Of a stretch of 64,000 nucleotides of DNA, positions 24,443 to 35,257 are shown one piece after another. Within the stretch, counting starts at the first letter, position 1. The number at the start of each line of letters is the position of its first letter. Source of the DNA: Adiantum capillus-veneris (lineage: Eukaryota; Streptophyta; Polypodiopsida; Polypodiales; Pteridaceae); assembly GCA_014529385.2 (NCBI GenBank), contig CM043955.1, forward strand, positions 137,342,108-137,406,107. The letters are read 5' to 3'. Made by a program: the position numbers and the translations under genes. The notes below the pieces were generated by a model that made no database searches, was not told where the DNA came from, and was given only the letters and a program-made list of their open reading frames with translations.

Positions 24443-24460
24443 CCACACACACACACACAC
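24377..24460. repeat. (CT)n followed by (CA)n microsatellite
   Basis: A CT run of about 63 bases (24377-24439) followed within five bases by a CA run (24444-24460). The Leu-Ser and Arg-Glu peptides read from it are artefacts. Confidence 0.95.
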
Positions 24461-25053
24461 TTTCCTTCCCTCTCTTGTTACTCTCTTTTTCTCTTTCACT
24501 CTCTTGGATCATCGAGAGAAGATTGGCATCCTCTCAATCTCTCTCCCTTAATACCATCAGACACACACTCTCAATGCACATAGGTACATGCATTTGTACG
24601 CACACACATACACATCAAAATAATGGAAAAAACCATCATCGCACGATACTATATAGACAATAAGAGAAAATATGTTTTGACAACAAAGGAAAACTATCAA
24701 AAGCACACAAACGGAACTATAGAGGAAGCAATGGTGCTAAAGGTGCACCTCGGCAAGCTACAATGATGGGGCATCAACATAGTGATGATATTGAACACTA
24801 CCCTTCATTTTAGCCATCCCATTGCTAGTAAGTAGAAGATTAATGCTTTGCAAATTTGTCTTACCTTCCTACCTCACCCTATTCCCTATTTTTGTAATTT
24901 TAAAACCTACATCCATTTGATCAACCCTAAAGCAAGGCTATCAAATTCATCTCCGTGTCCCAAAAAAAGGTGGTTTGGCCACTAAAATTGGTGGTTTGGG
25001 GAGCCTCTTGAGGGTCTCCTTGATCTCCCTTTATAGATCATTGTGAAGAAGTT

Positions 25054-25168
25054 ATCAAGGTTGGGGAGACACAGTGAAAAAGGTGTAAAGTTCCAACTTC
25101 CCCTTGTATGACCTCTATTGATGATTGTAGATCTGCTCATAAAGATATTGTCCATATTGTGAAAAAAT
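25054..25168. repeat. 115-bp direct repeat, copy 2
   Basis: Second copy of the 23764-23878 segment, three substitutions apart. It ends about 90 bases before the first palindrome of element A. Confidence 0.9.
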
Positions 25169-25255
25169 ATTTTGACTTGATTCATAGGCTTAAAACACAT
25201 CATAAAAGGACTGTCCTTGAGAAAATTTCAAAAAAGTTCTCATTTCAAGCCTCGA

Positions 25256-26138
25256 GTTAATAATCGCGATTATTAACTTTTTCTCTAATTTGGCCAAGGC
25301 TCATACCATTGACTCATTGCATGTGTACAAACAACTTTTGTAAAGGCCCAAGAGATTTGGATCACTAAACTGACAAAAAACTGGGTGAAAACTAAAGTTT
25401 GTACTGACTTTTTGATCTTGAGTGTGAATAGAGGAAAAATTCATCCAAACTTGGTGAAAATTTATTCATAGGCTTATATTGAGGTGATAAACATGTGTAT
25501 ATGCTCAGTTGACCAAAAACTTGTAAAAATTTGACAAAAGTAAATAATTGCGATTATTTATATCTGCACTGTTTTTGAACTTTTTTTACCAAGTTGGCAT
25601 ACCACTAGCTTTACCATGTTGTAATAAGCCCACAAACCAAATTTGGTAAGATTTGGATCACTGGAGTGAAAACTGTGATAAAAATTGCAAAGTTAGTCTG
25701 CGAATAGATAATTGATGACCATTTGACCAAAAATTGTCCAAACTTGATGAAAATTGGCTAGTGACCTTAACATAAGGTGCTTAATAGATCTGTGTCAAAG
25801 TTGGGATAAAAATTTGTGAAAATTTGTCAAAAGTAAATAATCGCGATTATTTACATTTGCTTCAAAACTTGGTGATTTTGCAAATTTGAGTATACCACAA
25901 GGTCAAGCACATCAATTGGACCCCACAAATCAATTTTGGTGAAATTTGGACCACAAAAGTGAAACCTAAGCCAGATTCTCGAAATCAGAGTCTGCGGACA
26001 CATAACAGTGGGTAAATTTGATCAAATGTTATCCAAACTTGTTGAAACTTGCCCAAGGGCTTTAACAAGTTGTATACTTGCCAAACCAATCAAGAAAGTG
26101 CAAAAAAGTGACAAAAGTAAATAATCGCGATTATTTAC
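25256..26138. repeat. Leader repeat of element A: four palindromes in ~285-bp units
   Basis: Palindromes with arm GTAAATAATCG (or GTTAATAATCG) and its reverse complement lie at 25256-25277 (perfect), 25540-25561 (two changes), 25833-25854 (perfect) and 26117-26138 (perfect). Their spacing is 284, 293 and 284 bases. Sequence between them is itself repeated but diverged (recurring words such as GATTTGGATCACT, CCAAACTTGGTGAAAATT and the AAAATTTGNCAAAAGTAAATAAT lead-in). The array lies directly before gag. Further units occur at 37562-37583 and 45776-45797. Confidence 0.9.
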
Positions 26139-26543
26139 TTCTGCTATCCAGAGACTTCAAATTTGACTTTTGGGCTTATATAGTGTTAGACCAGCATAAA
26201 ATAAGGCCACTGGGAAATTTTGGGTTCAATTGGATCAAAATTGGTACAGATACACTCAGTTTACAGATTGCAAATTAAACCTTTAATTTTTCTAAGCTGA
26301 ATCTGAAAGTCAAAATTTTGACTTCCATAGCACGAATTGAAGTGAAATATAGAGACCAATCACTGGAGTTCTCAAGAGCTCTACTGTCCTTATAGAAAAA
26401 TAGCTAATTTGACAAATTTTGTACAGGAATCAGGTTGTAGACGAGGAATCAATGGCTAGACAGAAAGTTGCAATTGAGTCAAGTGGAAATTGACTACAAG
26501 TCAATCCAAGGTGAGTACTCTATCCAGGGCTTCATAAGTCTAT

Positions 26544-29498
26544 ATGAACCTTAGATCCGGTCGTGTAATTGGAAATCAAGGTCTATTTGGAGAAAACACC
26601 AGTAGAGTATCCACTGAAGAAATCATAAATCAAGGAAATTCCTTGCACAGAATTCCTGAAGAAGTCTCGGACACTTTTTCAGATTCAACATCCGAAATGT
26701 CTTCTTACTTGACTCACTCGGAAACCGGAACGACAATGCGCTACAAGCATATAATCTCTTTTTACAAGAATAATCGTCATGGAGCCCAGGTTTACTTGGA
26801 TCCTAACGAAGAGTATGCTATTCACATTGATGATCATGGTATTGAGTTCGAAGCAGAAGTTAGGGCCAACAAACAAGGAAAGATGTACATGGATCGAAAC
26901 AGAACTCAATATGTAAAGGTTGAAAATCCCGATATCGTAGACAAATGGGGCTTAGAAGTAAACACTATAATCCCAGATATGTCAGCAAAAGAAGGGTCAC
27001 CACCAACTTTGGAATTTGAGGGATACGATCAAGTAGACTTGAAGCCTTTGAAACGGCTTAGTACGGATAATCCTAGGATCGGAGTCTATTGTTGTGAAGA
27101 TAGAAGCATAAAAGATCTTTTGTGGAATTCTCATGCTAGACTAGGACAATTAACGGCCATGAAGATCATCTATAACTTCAAAATCAAAGATAAGGGATCT
27201 GCGGATCTACCAACTTACTTGTTTAGGGATTGTTATAACAACAACTTTGTTATGATGACTCCTGAGGAGGTAGAACAAACCACATACCAGGGGTATTCTG
27301 TACGGGATTGGATATTGGGCCAAGGACCAGAAACCACTCCAAGAGACGAACATCGTGAGAGATCATCTGAGAGTAATGTGAAGAAACCAGAAACCACCTC
27401 ATCACGAAGAAAAACGGGTGACACTAAGGCCAGCCTAGGGCTACATGAGTCACTATTTTCGACAGACTGGTTTGAAGGACTCGGAACAAGACCAACTCCT
27501 AGAAGACCCGGAGTTGAACCAAATAGATATATCAGACCAGTTGATTTTAAAAAATGGGTCAAAAAATACATTGGATCAGGGGATCCATATGACCACTTAG
27601 CAAGCTTCAAGCAAGTGCTAAGAGCGGAGCGTATATTCGATTTCCACACTCAATTCGAAGGGTTTGCAATGACATTAGAAGGAAAAGATTTAACATGGTT
27701 CCAAAACATTCCACCAAGGTCAATCATGGATTTGAATACATTAGCTCAAGGATTTGTAGTTGCTTGTTCTAAAACGGGGATTAAGCATAATACGGTAGCT
27801 CAAATCTACAGCTTCAAACAGAAACATGGTGAGTCTGCTAGGGATTTTGCAACTTGAATGAAACAATACATTGCCAGATGCCCAGAGATGGAGATACCTG
27901 CAGAGGAGCGACTTGTTTCATTGTTTTTGGAGGGACTGCTAAACAAAGAACTTCATGCTATACTCTATAGTAAAAAGCATACAAACCTAAAGGCATGTGT
28001 GTCTGATGCTATCTACCTAGGAGACAATTGTGAGATCTTTAATGAAGAGGATGTCCCTAAGGATAACCAAAGCGAGAAGACTTCATCTATAAAACCAGCA
28101 CAACTGGGAATGGTTGCCATGGCACCACTCTCAGCCATAGAAGGTATGCTAAAAAGGATGAATGAAATGATGAACAATATGCAAAAAACACCTATGAGAG
28201 GACCAGGACAAGGGATATCCCCACAAGGACAACCATTTAGGCCAAAAAAATGGTGTGCAATTGAGGGTAAATGTACCAACCACAAGACCCACGAGTGCTA
28301 CTTCAGACCAAAGTATGATGGGAATGTTCAGTACGTGCCCATGAGGCCACAAGGACAACCCATGTACAGATATCCGCCTAATATGGCTCAAGTTCAAAGA
28401 CCACCAATGGGTATAGAGAGACATCAACCTGTGTTGGGACAACAACCTCCTTATCCAGGACATAATGCGGTGCATGTAAAGTACATGCACTCAGAAGCAG
28501 TCATAGATGAACAAGCATTAGTGCCTGTTACACCCTATGCAGAGCCTAGTCCATCTACAGTAATGATAGAGGGAGATTGGTATAGTCCACACCCACCACC
28601 AATGGAGTAAACCATGAATTATGCTCCACCAGAGCTCGCACCAATGTATTATGTAGCTAATCAAGGTGTCAGACCTCCTATGGGAAGACCCATGATGAAG
28701 CACATAACAGGAAACTGTCATAACTGTGGTGCTGATGACCATTGGAAGAATGAATGTCCAGAGCCTCACAAAAACCTCAAACCAATTGAAGCCTATTGCA
28801 TACAGTGTTGCAAAAAGGGAGGACACTTTCCGGAAGATTGTCCTAAGAATCCTTTGAACAAGGGAAAAACTGTAGTCAACGTAGTCCAAGTAATGCCTAG
28901 TAGCTCATCAAAGAGCGAACCGATTGTTCCAATCAAGGTAATCACTAGAGCCCAGGCAAAGAAAAAGAAACACAATTCTTCTGATGATTTGGAGAACACA
29001 AAAATTTCTTCTCAAAGAATCAAAAGGAGCATAAGCAAAAGATATGAGATGAGAAAACAAAAACAACCGGTTGAAAACGAAGAGAAAGCGAAAATTCTAG
29101 CCCATGACAAGTTGAAAGAAACTGGCAGTGAATTTAAGGAAACAACCGTGAAATCTGGAGGATCAATTCTGGTTGATAAAATTTTTGAGCCTATCAATGC
29201 TGCCTTGGAAGCCTACCAAGCCGGACTAAAAGCAGGCCAAAACATGGAAAACAGATGGAAAAACTATCCATCTCCAGACATGGAAGCAGCTAAGCTGGAA
29301 GCTTATCAAAATTTGGTAAGAATCACCCAGGAAATGTTGGATAAACAGAAACCCAAGCTTGAAAGTATTGCAAAATCGAAAGAGCTGGCGGTAGAAGAAA
29401 CGAAAGCAAAATCTGATTTGGTGGCCGAACCCCACCTTGACCCCACCTTGAAACAAATGAACCAGATCTCATGGTGCCGGACAGTGAAGATGCCTTAG
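26544..29498 (+). pseudogene. Gypsy element A gag (capsid and two zinc knuckles), broken
   Basis: Start MNLRSGR is shared with element E. About 330 residues of acidic N-terminal region precede a retrotransposon gag (capsid) domain: YIGSGDPYDHLASFKQVLRA, LEGKDLTWFQNIPPRSI and ESARDFAT (27565-27855). A TGA at 27855-27857 interrupts the domain, which resumes in the same frame (MKQYIARCPEMEIP...). A second stop lies at 28608-28610. The nucleocapsid has one exact CX2CX4HX4C knuckle, CHNCGADDHWKNEC (~28717), and a second with one extra residue, CIQCCKKGGHFPEDC (~28798). A Lys/Glu-rich tail follows. The protein would package element RNA. Confidence 0.85.
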
Positions 29499-29644
29499 AC
29501 GGAATTCCATTTGTGGAGGAAGACTGGACAGGACACTTATGGGAAAAGGTAAGGGAGATCAATGATGGGAGCCTAACCTTAAAGTCTGCTCCTATAGAGA
29601 AAGTCTGGTTGGATAACCTACCATATGATATAAACATGGATATA

Positions 29645-29743
<99 letters not shown>

Positions 29744-30545
29744 GTGTGGTGCGATGGGGTACGCGGATTGCGGGTCAGAGGCTTCAGGAATATCTAAACC
29801 GATGACATTAAAAACATTACCTTCTTACTTGGGAGATAACGAAGATGAGTCTACCATTTGCAAAACCACTCAAGTCAAAAGAGCCAAACAAACCCTCGAA
29901 GTAGACAACATTCATTCAATCATGTCTACACCTATCCAATGCACTCTTACCTTGGGATAATTATTGAAACTCAGGCCATACTTATGGAATGATGTATAGA
30001 AAACCCTAGAAAAGGTGGGGATAACGGGGTTAACCTTGAAGAATCTGGGAGACTCAAAAAATGAAACGGAGTACAAAGAGATACAATCAGTTCCTATGAA
30101 CAAGGTCGGAGAATATTATGAAGGGGAAGAAGGAAACACTACCCCCCCAGTGAAATATAATGACATTGAAACCATGGCAATACTGGATAGAAGAGCTGGC
30201 ATAGCCATCGCCACTAAAGCAGTATGGGAATCCTAGGGATAGCCAACCATTAGACAAACGCGCATGGAATTGCAGTTGGCTGATGGACACATTGAAAGAC
30301 CGCTAGGGCTACTAGAAAATATGATAGTAAACTCCCGTGGAATTGAATATCAACACACTTTTTCCATAGTAGACTTTGGGAAAAAACTCAACTATGAAAT
30401 CATATTGGGAAGACCTTTCATCCGACAGGTACAACTTATCCAAGATTGGAAAAACGACTATCTGTACTTAAAGCAGGTGGGATCTATAACAAGGGTCAAT
30501 CTAAAGGACCACACCTATAGAGATGTCTTGAAAACACCCATCTAG
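29471..30545 (+). pseudogene. Gypsy element A protease region, degenerate, with CT expansion
   Basis: Carries on after gag in a shifted frame. An 88-bp CT microsatellite (29650-29737) interrupts it and destroys the frame. The aspartic protease is recognisable at ~30170-30430: MAILDRRAGIAIATKAVW, where the usual D-S/T-G triad reads D-R-R, then LGLLENMIVNSRGIEYQHTF and the flap-end motif IILGRPFIRQ. A TAG at 30234-30236 splits it. The loss of the catalytic triad suggests an inactive enzyme even apart from the stops. Confidence 0.75.
29650..29737. repeat. (TC)n microsatellite inside element A
   Basis: Eighty-eight bases of perfect TC repeat within retroelement coding sequence between gag and protease. 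Its length is not a multiple of three. Confidence 0.97.
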
Positions 30546-30587
30546 GAGTTTGATTCAGTCTCTTCGGGCTGAAACTAAACTTCCATA

Positions 30588-31508
30588 TTGGCTAAACAAA
30601 GACACTCCTATTTGGATGTGCGGAGCTTTAGAAAATGGAAGCTTGAGACGAGAGGAATGTTTCTAGGAAGGGACTGTACAGACGAAGCCTACATACCTGA
30701 ACCCTTCCCAGAGCATTTATTCGAACCATTCGAGTGGACTCAAATCTTAGCGACAATGGATGTATGTGTGAATACGTCTATGTCTACTCAATTTTGCAAT
30801 GAGGATGGCTACGACATAATTCCCATCCAAATGATGTCAGTCCTTAACATTGAAAATAAGGATGAGGAAACAAAGGACTTGATGACAGCTCAACAAGTCT
30901 TTTTTGACCTCTATTACGATGCAACTAATGAGTTGGATGAACACTCAGCTACCTCGGAAGATTCGGGATCCGAAAAAGAACATACAAGAGCTAAACTACT
31001 CTTAAGGGGAAGGGAGAAAAAGTTTTTTGACTTTCCAAACCAGAAATCAAGAAGACAAAAATGGTATAGAAGAAAGAGAGACAGTAAAATTGTGAAAGCA
31101 CAACCTATGCCATCAGTCTCCAGTAAAACACAATTCCTGATGCAGATAGATGCTAAAGATTGTGTCAAGGACAAAATAACTGGCAGATATCCTTCGAATG
31201 GAAACTCAAAAATGTCTCAGACATCGAGAAAAACAAGGACGGGTACTCAAGAAGAACATCAGGATAAAAAACCACTCATGACCAGAGTCAAGCAGAAAAA
31301 GAAATATCAAGAGTTGAAAAAATATCTAAAGGAGATATACACCACCGAAATGGAAACCACGGAAGAGGATGGGAAGGATGTAATGCATGTTCCATCCCAT
31401 TACAAAAAGTATACTCTCCAAGATCGGAAAATCATAATCGAACACCTGTTAGGGAACTACGGAAACAAGGCAAGTCTTACGAAGGACCTGAAAACGCTAA
31501 AAGGGTAG
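30588..31508 (+). pseudogene. Element A spacer protein between protease and RT
   Basis: An open frame of about 306 residues joins the protease and RT regions. The first part is acidic (NELDEHSATSEDSGSEKEHT), the second strongly basic (RRQKWYRRKRDSKIVKAQ), ending in a helical Lys-rich segment (MTRVKQKKKYQELKKYLKEI). No enzyme motif is seen. Comparable linkers occur before RT in some plant Gypsy polyproteins. It is probably part of pol rather than a separate gene, since the RT N-terminus follows within 75 bases after stop codons. Confidence 0.5.
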
Positions 31509-31559
31509 ACTTGGGTGAACCAGGAGAAGAGCCTTGAGTAGCCTACATTGCAAATGACC

Positions 31560-32920
31560 TAACAGAAGAAGAAGAAAAGCTTTTGTTAAGTTTGCTAAAG
31601 GAATATCGAGATATCTTTGCTGGGTCTTACAAGGATCTCAAGGGTGTTGATCCAGAAATCTGCCAACATACCATACACATGAGAGATGATGCGAAACCAA
31701 GTAGACGGAGACCATACACTTATAACAAAACATTTGCCAGAAAGATCAAAGAAGAGATTGAAAAACTAAAGAAAGCTGAATTCATTTATGAGATTGAACA
31801 CACTGATTGAGTGTCCCCAGTTGTGGTAGTACCTAAGAAGAATGGGAAATTACGAGTGTGCGTTAATCTCAAAAAAGTGAATGCAGCTACCATTAGAGAC
31901 AACTTTCCTCTTCCGATAACTGAGCACGTTTTAGAACGAGTGGAAGGAAAAGAAGCTTACAGCTTCTTAGATGGCTTTTTGGGATAAAATCAACTTTTGG
32001 TTGACCCAAAAGATCAACACAAAACTGCTTTTGCAACAGAATGGGGTATATTTGCCTATCGGGTTATGCCATTTGGGTTAACTAATGCTCCAGTCACATT
32101 TCAGAGATTGACGAGCCATGATTTCAAAGAGTATCTTCAAAAATTCTTGGAAGTATACATGGATGATTTATGCGTACATTCTTCAATCCGAGCTGATCAT
32201 TTTGAACACCTCAAAAAGCTATTCGAGAAATGTAGACTTTACAGAATTTTCTTAAACCTGGAAAAGTGCACATTCATGGGAAGACAAGGGAAAATTCTTG
32301 GACATATAGTGTCTAAAAATGGCATAGCTACCGATATTGAAAAGATTCATGTGATTGCTGGTTTGCCTAGACCAACAACAGTCAAAGGGGTACAAGCCTT
32401 CATGGGACATTGTGGATATTACCGACGGTTCATCTACATGTATGCTATAATTGCAAAACCCATGCATAGCTTGATTACGCACTTTGAAAGGACCAAGGCA
32501 TGTGAAGAATCCTTCATGAAGCTTAAGCAAGCTCTCACCTTAGCTCCAATATTGAAAGCACCCGATTGGGATAAGGTATTCCACGTACATGTAGATGCTT
32601 CAAACTTTGCTATTGGTTGTATACTAGCCCAACCAGGAGATGGGAAATTGACTTCCCTATTTATTATGCTAGCTGACAATTAAATATGGCAGAAAAGAAT
32701 TACACCACCACTGAAAGAGAAGGACTAGGAATGATCTATGCCGTTAAAAAGTATAGACATTACCTATTGGCCAACAAGTTTGTGTTCTTTGTGGACCACC
32801 AAGCCTTGTTATATTGGTCAACAATCCATACATCACATGAAGAATAGTGAGATGGTTCATCATTCTTCTCGAATTTGATTTCACTGTGGTTGTTAAGAAA
32901 TGCACTACACATCAACGAGG
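31560..32920 (+). pseudogene. Gypsy element A reverse transcriptase and RNase H, broken
   Basis: RT opens LLKEYRDIFAGSYKDLKGVD, then SPVVVVPKKNGKLRVCVNLK, FATEWGIFAYRVMPFGLTNA and the active site YMDD (32156-32167). Stops interrupt at 31808-31810 (TGA), 31984-31986 (TAA) and 32681-32683 (TAA). RNase H follows: FHVHVDASNFAIGCILAQPG (~32578-32637), then in other frames YTTTEREGLGMIYAVKKYRH and FVFFVDHQALLYW (32700-32815). The enzymes copy element RNA and remove it; no active product is possible here. Confidence 0.85.
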
Positions 32921-34585
32921 AGATCATTTGTCCAGGAGTGTTTCAGGGGAATCACCTAAAGGGATAGATGATGATCTACCTGATGCCTATTTGTTCTCCA
33001 TGGAAATGATACCTAGATGGGCGAAAAAAATTGTGTCATTAATGACAATAGCTCAAGTGGATTCACCACTTCCTATCACAGTTGATTTAATCGAGCAATT
33101 GGCTACGTATCAATTACTAGCTGGGAGGCTATATAAAAGAAATCGAGACGGAATATTGATTTTATGCATTAATCCTGAAGAAAGAGATCAATACTTAAGT
33201 CAAGCACATGTTACCATAGTAGGAATTTACTTTGCGGAAGACCAAACTATGCAACAAATCTTAAGACTTGGAGTATTTTGGTCGACTATGAGAAGAGATG
33301 TTCGATCTTTTGTAAGAGATTGCCCTCAATGTCAGAAACAATAACCCATTCCTCATATAACATTGTTTCAAATGTCACCTGTTCCTAAGTGGAGTAACTA
33401 TCTGGTTACTTACTTATCGAGCTGAACATTTCCTGAGGATATGAGTAAACGCCCTCAAAGAGCAATTGAAATGGAAGCAAGAGACTATGCTCTTATTGGG
33501 AACCAATTGTATCAGAGAGGTGAGGATCAACATTTGCGTCTTTGTGCAAATGAAAATGAGTATATTCCGATTATAGAACAAGCACATGCTAGATTAGCTG
33601 GAGGTCACTTTTCTAGTGAGACCACCGCAAGAGCAATCTTGATGGCATGCATATGGTGGCCAACACTTTTTGCAGATGCCAAAGAATATATTCGAAGGTG
33701 TGATACTTGTCACAACAAGCAAAAATGCCAACACGGGTAGACAATATGCCCTTAAGACCAATGATGGGGGCTAGAGCCTTCGCAAAATGGGGTATAGATT
33801 TTGTTGGACCGATACAACCACCTGCTTATAGAACCCAAGCTCAATATATCATTGTAGCTATGGACTATTTGACCAAATGGGCCGAGGCTAAAGCGACTCA
33901 AAAGAATGATGCTAGAACCACTGTTGCATTCTTATATGAGTATGTATTCGTAAAGTATGGACTGCCAATAGAGATTGTCAGTGATCGGGGAACTCATTTC
34001 CTCAACGAGGTAATAGAGTATTTTCTTAATGAGTTTATGGTTATCCATAACAAATCAGCTCCCTATCATCCACAACCAAACGGACAAGCTGAGCATACAA
34101 ATAAAATTCTTAGCTCGGTATTGACCAAAGTGGTTAGTTCAAGAAGGACCAACTGGGAAATGAATCTCCATGCAGCTCTATGGGCTTATCGAGTTTCATT
34201 CAAAACAGCTTTAAATGCTACACCCTTTAACCTTGTTTATGGTCTTGATGCCATACTGCCAATAGAATTTCTATTGCCGACCTTAAGGGTAGCACACACT
34301 CTTGAGTGGATTGGACATGAATTGTCAGAAAGACTTGAAGATTTGGAAAAGCCAGACGAGCAAAGGCTAACTGCTGTAGCTCATATCTATGCACAAAAGA
34401 GGAAACAAAAACAATTTTTTGATTCCCACTTAATCACCAAAATTTTCAAGAAAGGGGACTTAGTTCTAGTCTATTCCCTTAAGCAACACATTCCCAAGTT
34501 TAAGAAAACGGGAAATGGACCATTTATCATTGAAGATGTATCTCCAAGTGGAGCAGTAAAATTGTCAACCATAGATGGTGAATGA
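32847..34585 (+). pseudogene. Gypsy element A integrase with two tandem zinc-binding modules
   Basis: Two successive ~100-residue modules share one plan (Leu-Tyr-x-Arg, then a His, then C-x2-C). Module 1 (~33060-33344) has AHVTIVGIYFAEDQ with Tyr where the second zinc His belongs, and RDCPQCQKQ. Module 2 (~33440-33735) has AHARLAGGHFSSET and RRCDTCHNK, so its HHCC set is complete. They are in the same frame, separated by a TAA (33342) and a TGA (33422). After a frameshift near 33725 comes the integrase core with its DDE residues: GIDFVGP, VSDRGTHF and NGQAEHTNK (34081-34107), ending in a GPFIIEDVSPSGAVKL tail up to the TGA at 34583. Confidence 0.85.
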
Positions 34586-35257
34586 ATGGCTAATTGGATT
34601 AGTGGATGTTGCTTAAAGAAATACAATTTGCTACTAACCAATGAACTGCTAGAGAGAATGCATGCAGCCAAACAAAGGAAGATGAAGAGACAGCAGGTTA
34701 TTGACGAAGCCCAAGAGGAAGCTAGACTTCGGGTGCTCAAGCGTAAAGCTGCTCTCAAGAATCAAGAGATACTGATTCCCATCAACACTTTAAGACTAGA
34801 TGATAGACAATGGGAATTACATAAAGATGCAGTTTCAACAGATGATGACTGGTTAGATGGAATGGATCTCCGCATCAAAGTACATCTCAACAATCATAGC
34901 ACCAATGCTTTGGTAGACACAGGAGCTAGAGTGAATGCAGTCAGTTATTCCACATACAAGAAAGCAACAAGTCAAGCATTGACCGCAAGAATAACGACAA
35001 TCAAAGGATGCAACAAGAACCCAACTCCAACATTGGGAGTAATCAACTTGAACGTGGTAGTACATGGATGCTCATGTCCGCATCAGTTTGTATGCTTGCC
35101 AGATGAACACATGAATGAGACAATGATTCTTATCATTCCTTGGATGCGTACATACAAAGAAGTACCAGATTGGGATACAAATAACCTAAAGCTATCACTT
35201 AAGGGAGGGCAACTCATTGTTCCTATTGCACCTAGCAAAGAGGAATGGAAAAGATGA
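34586..35257 (+). pseudogene. Post-integrase region of element A with a second retropepsin-like domain
   Basis: The first residues (ANWISGCCLKKYN) complete the integrase C-terminus, so only the TGA at 34583-34585 separates this from integrase. A charged helical linker (LLERMHAAKQRKMKRQQVID) follows. Then comes LRIKVHLNNHSTNALVDTGA (from ~34870), with an intact Asp-Thr-Gly-Ala of the pepsin/retropepsin type followed by RVNAVSYSTYKKA. The IIPWMRTYKEVPDW segment (~35130) sits where proteases have ILGRPWL. The Asp-Thr-Gly triad lost in the element's usual protease (30.2 kb) is present here. A protease at this place in a Gypsy element is unusual. This stretch is 223 residues and open. Confidence 0.65.
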
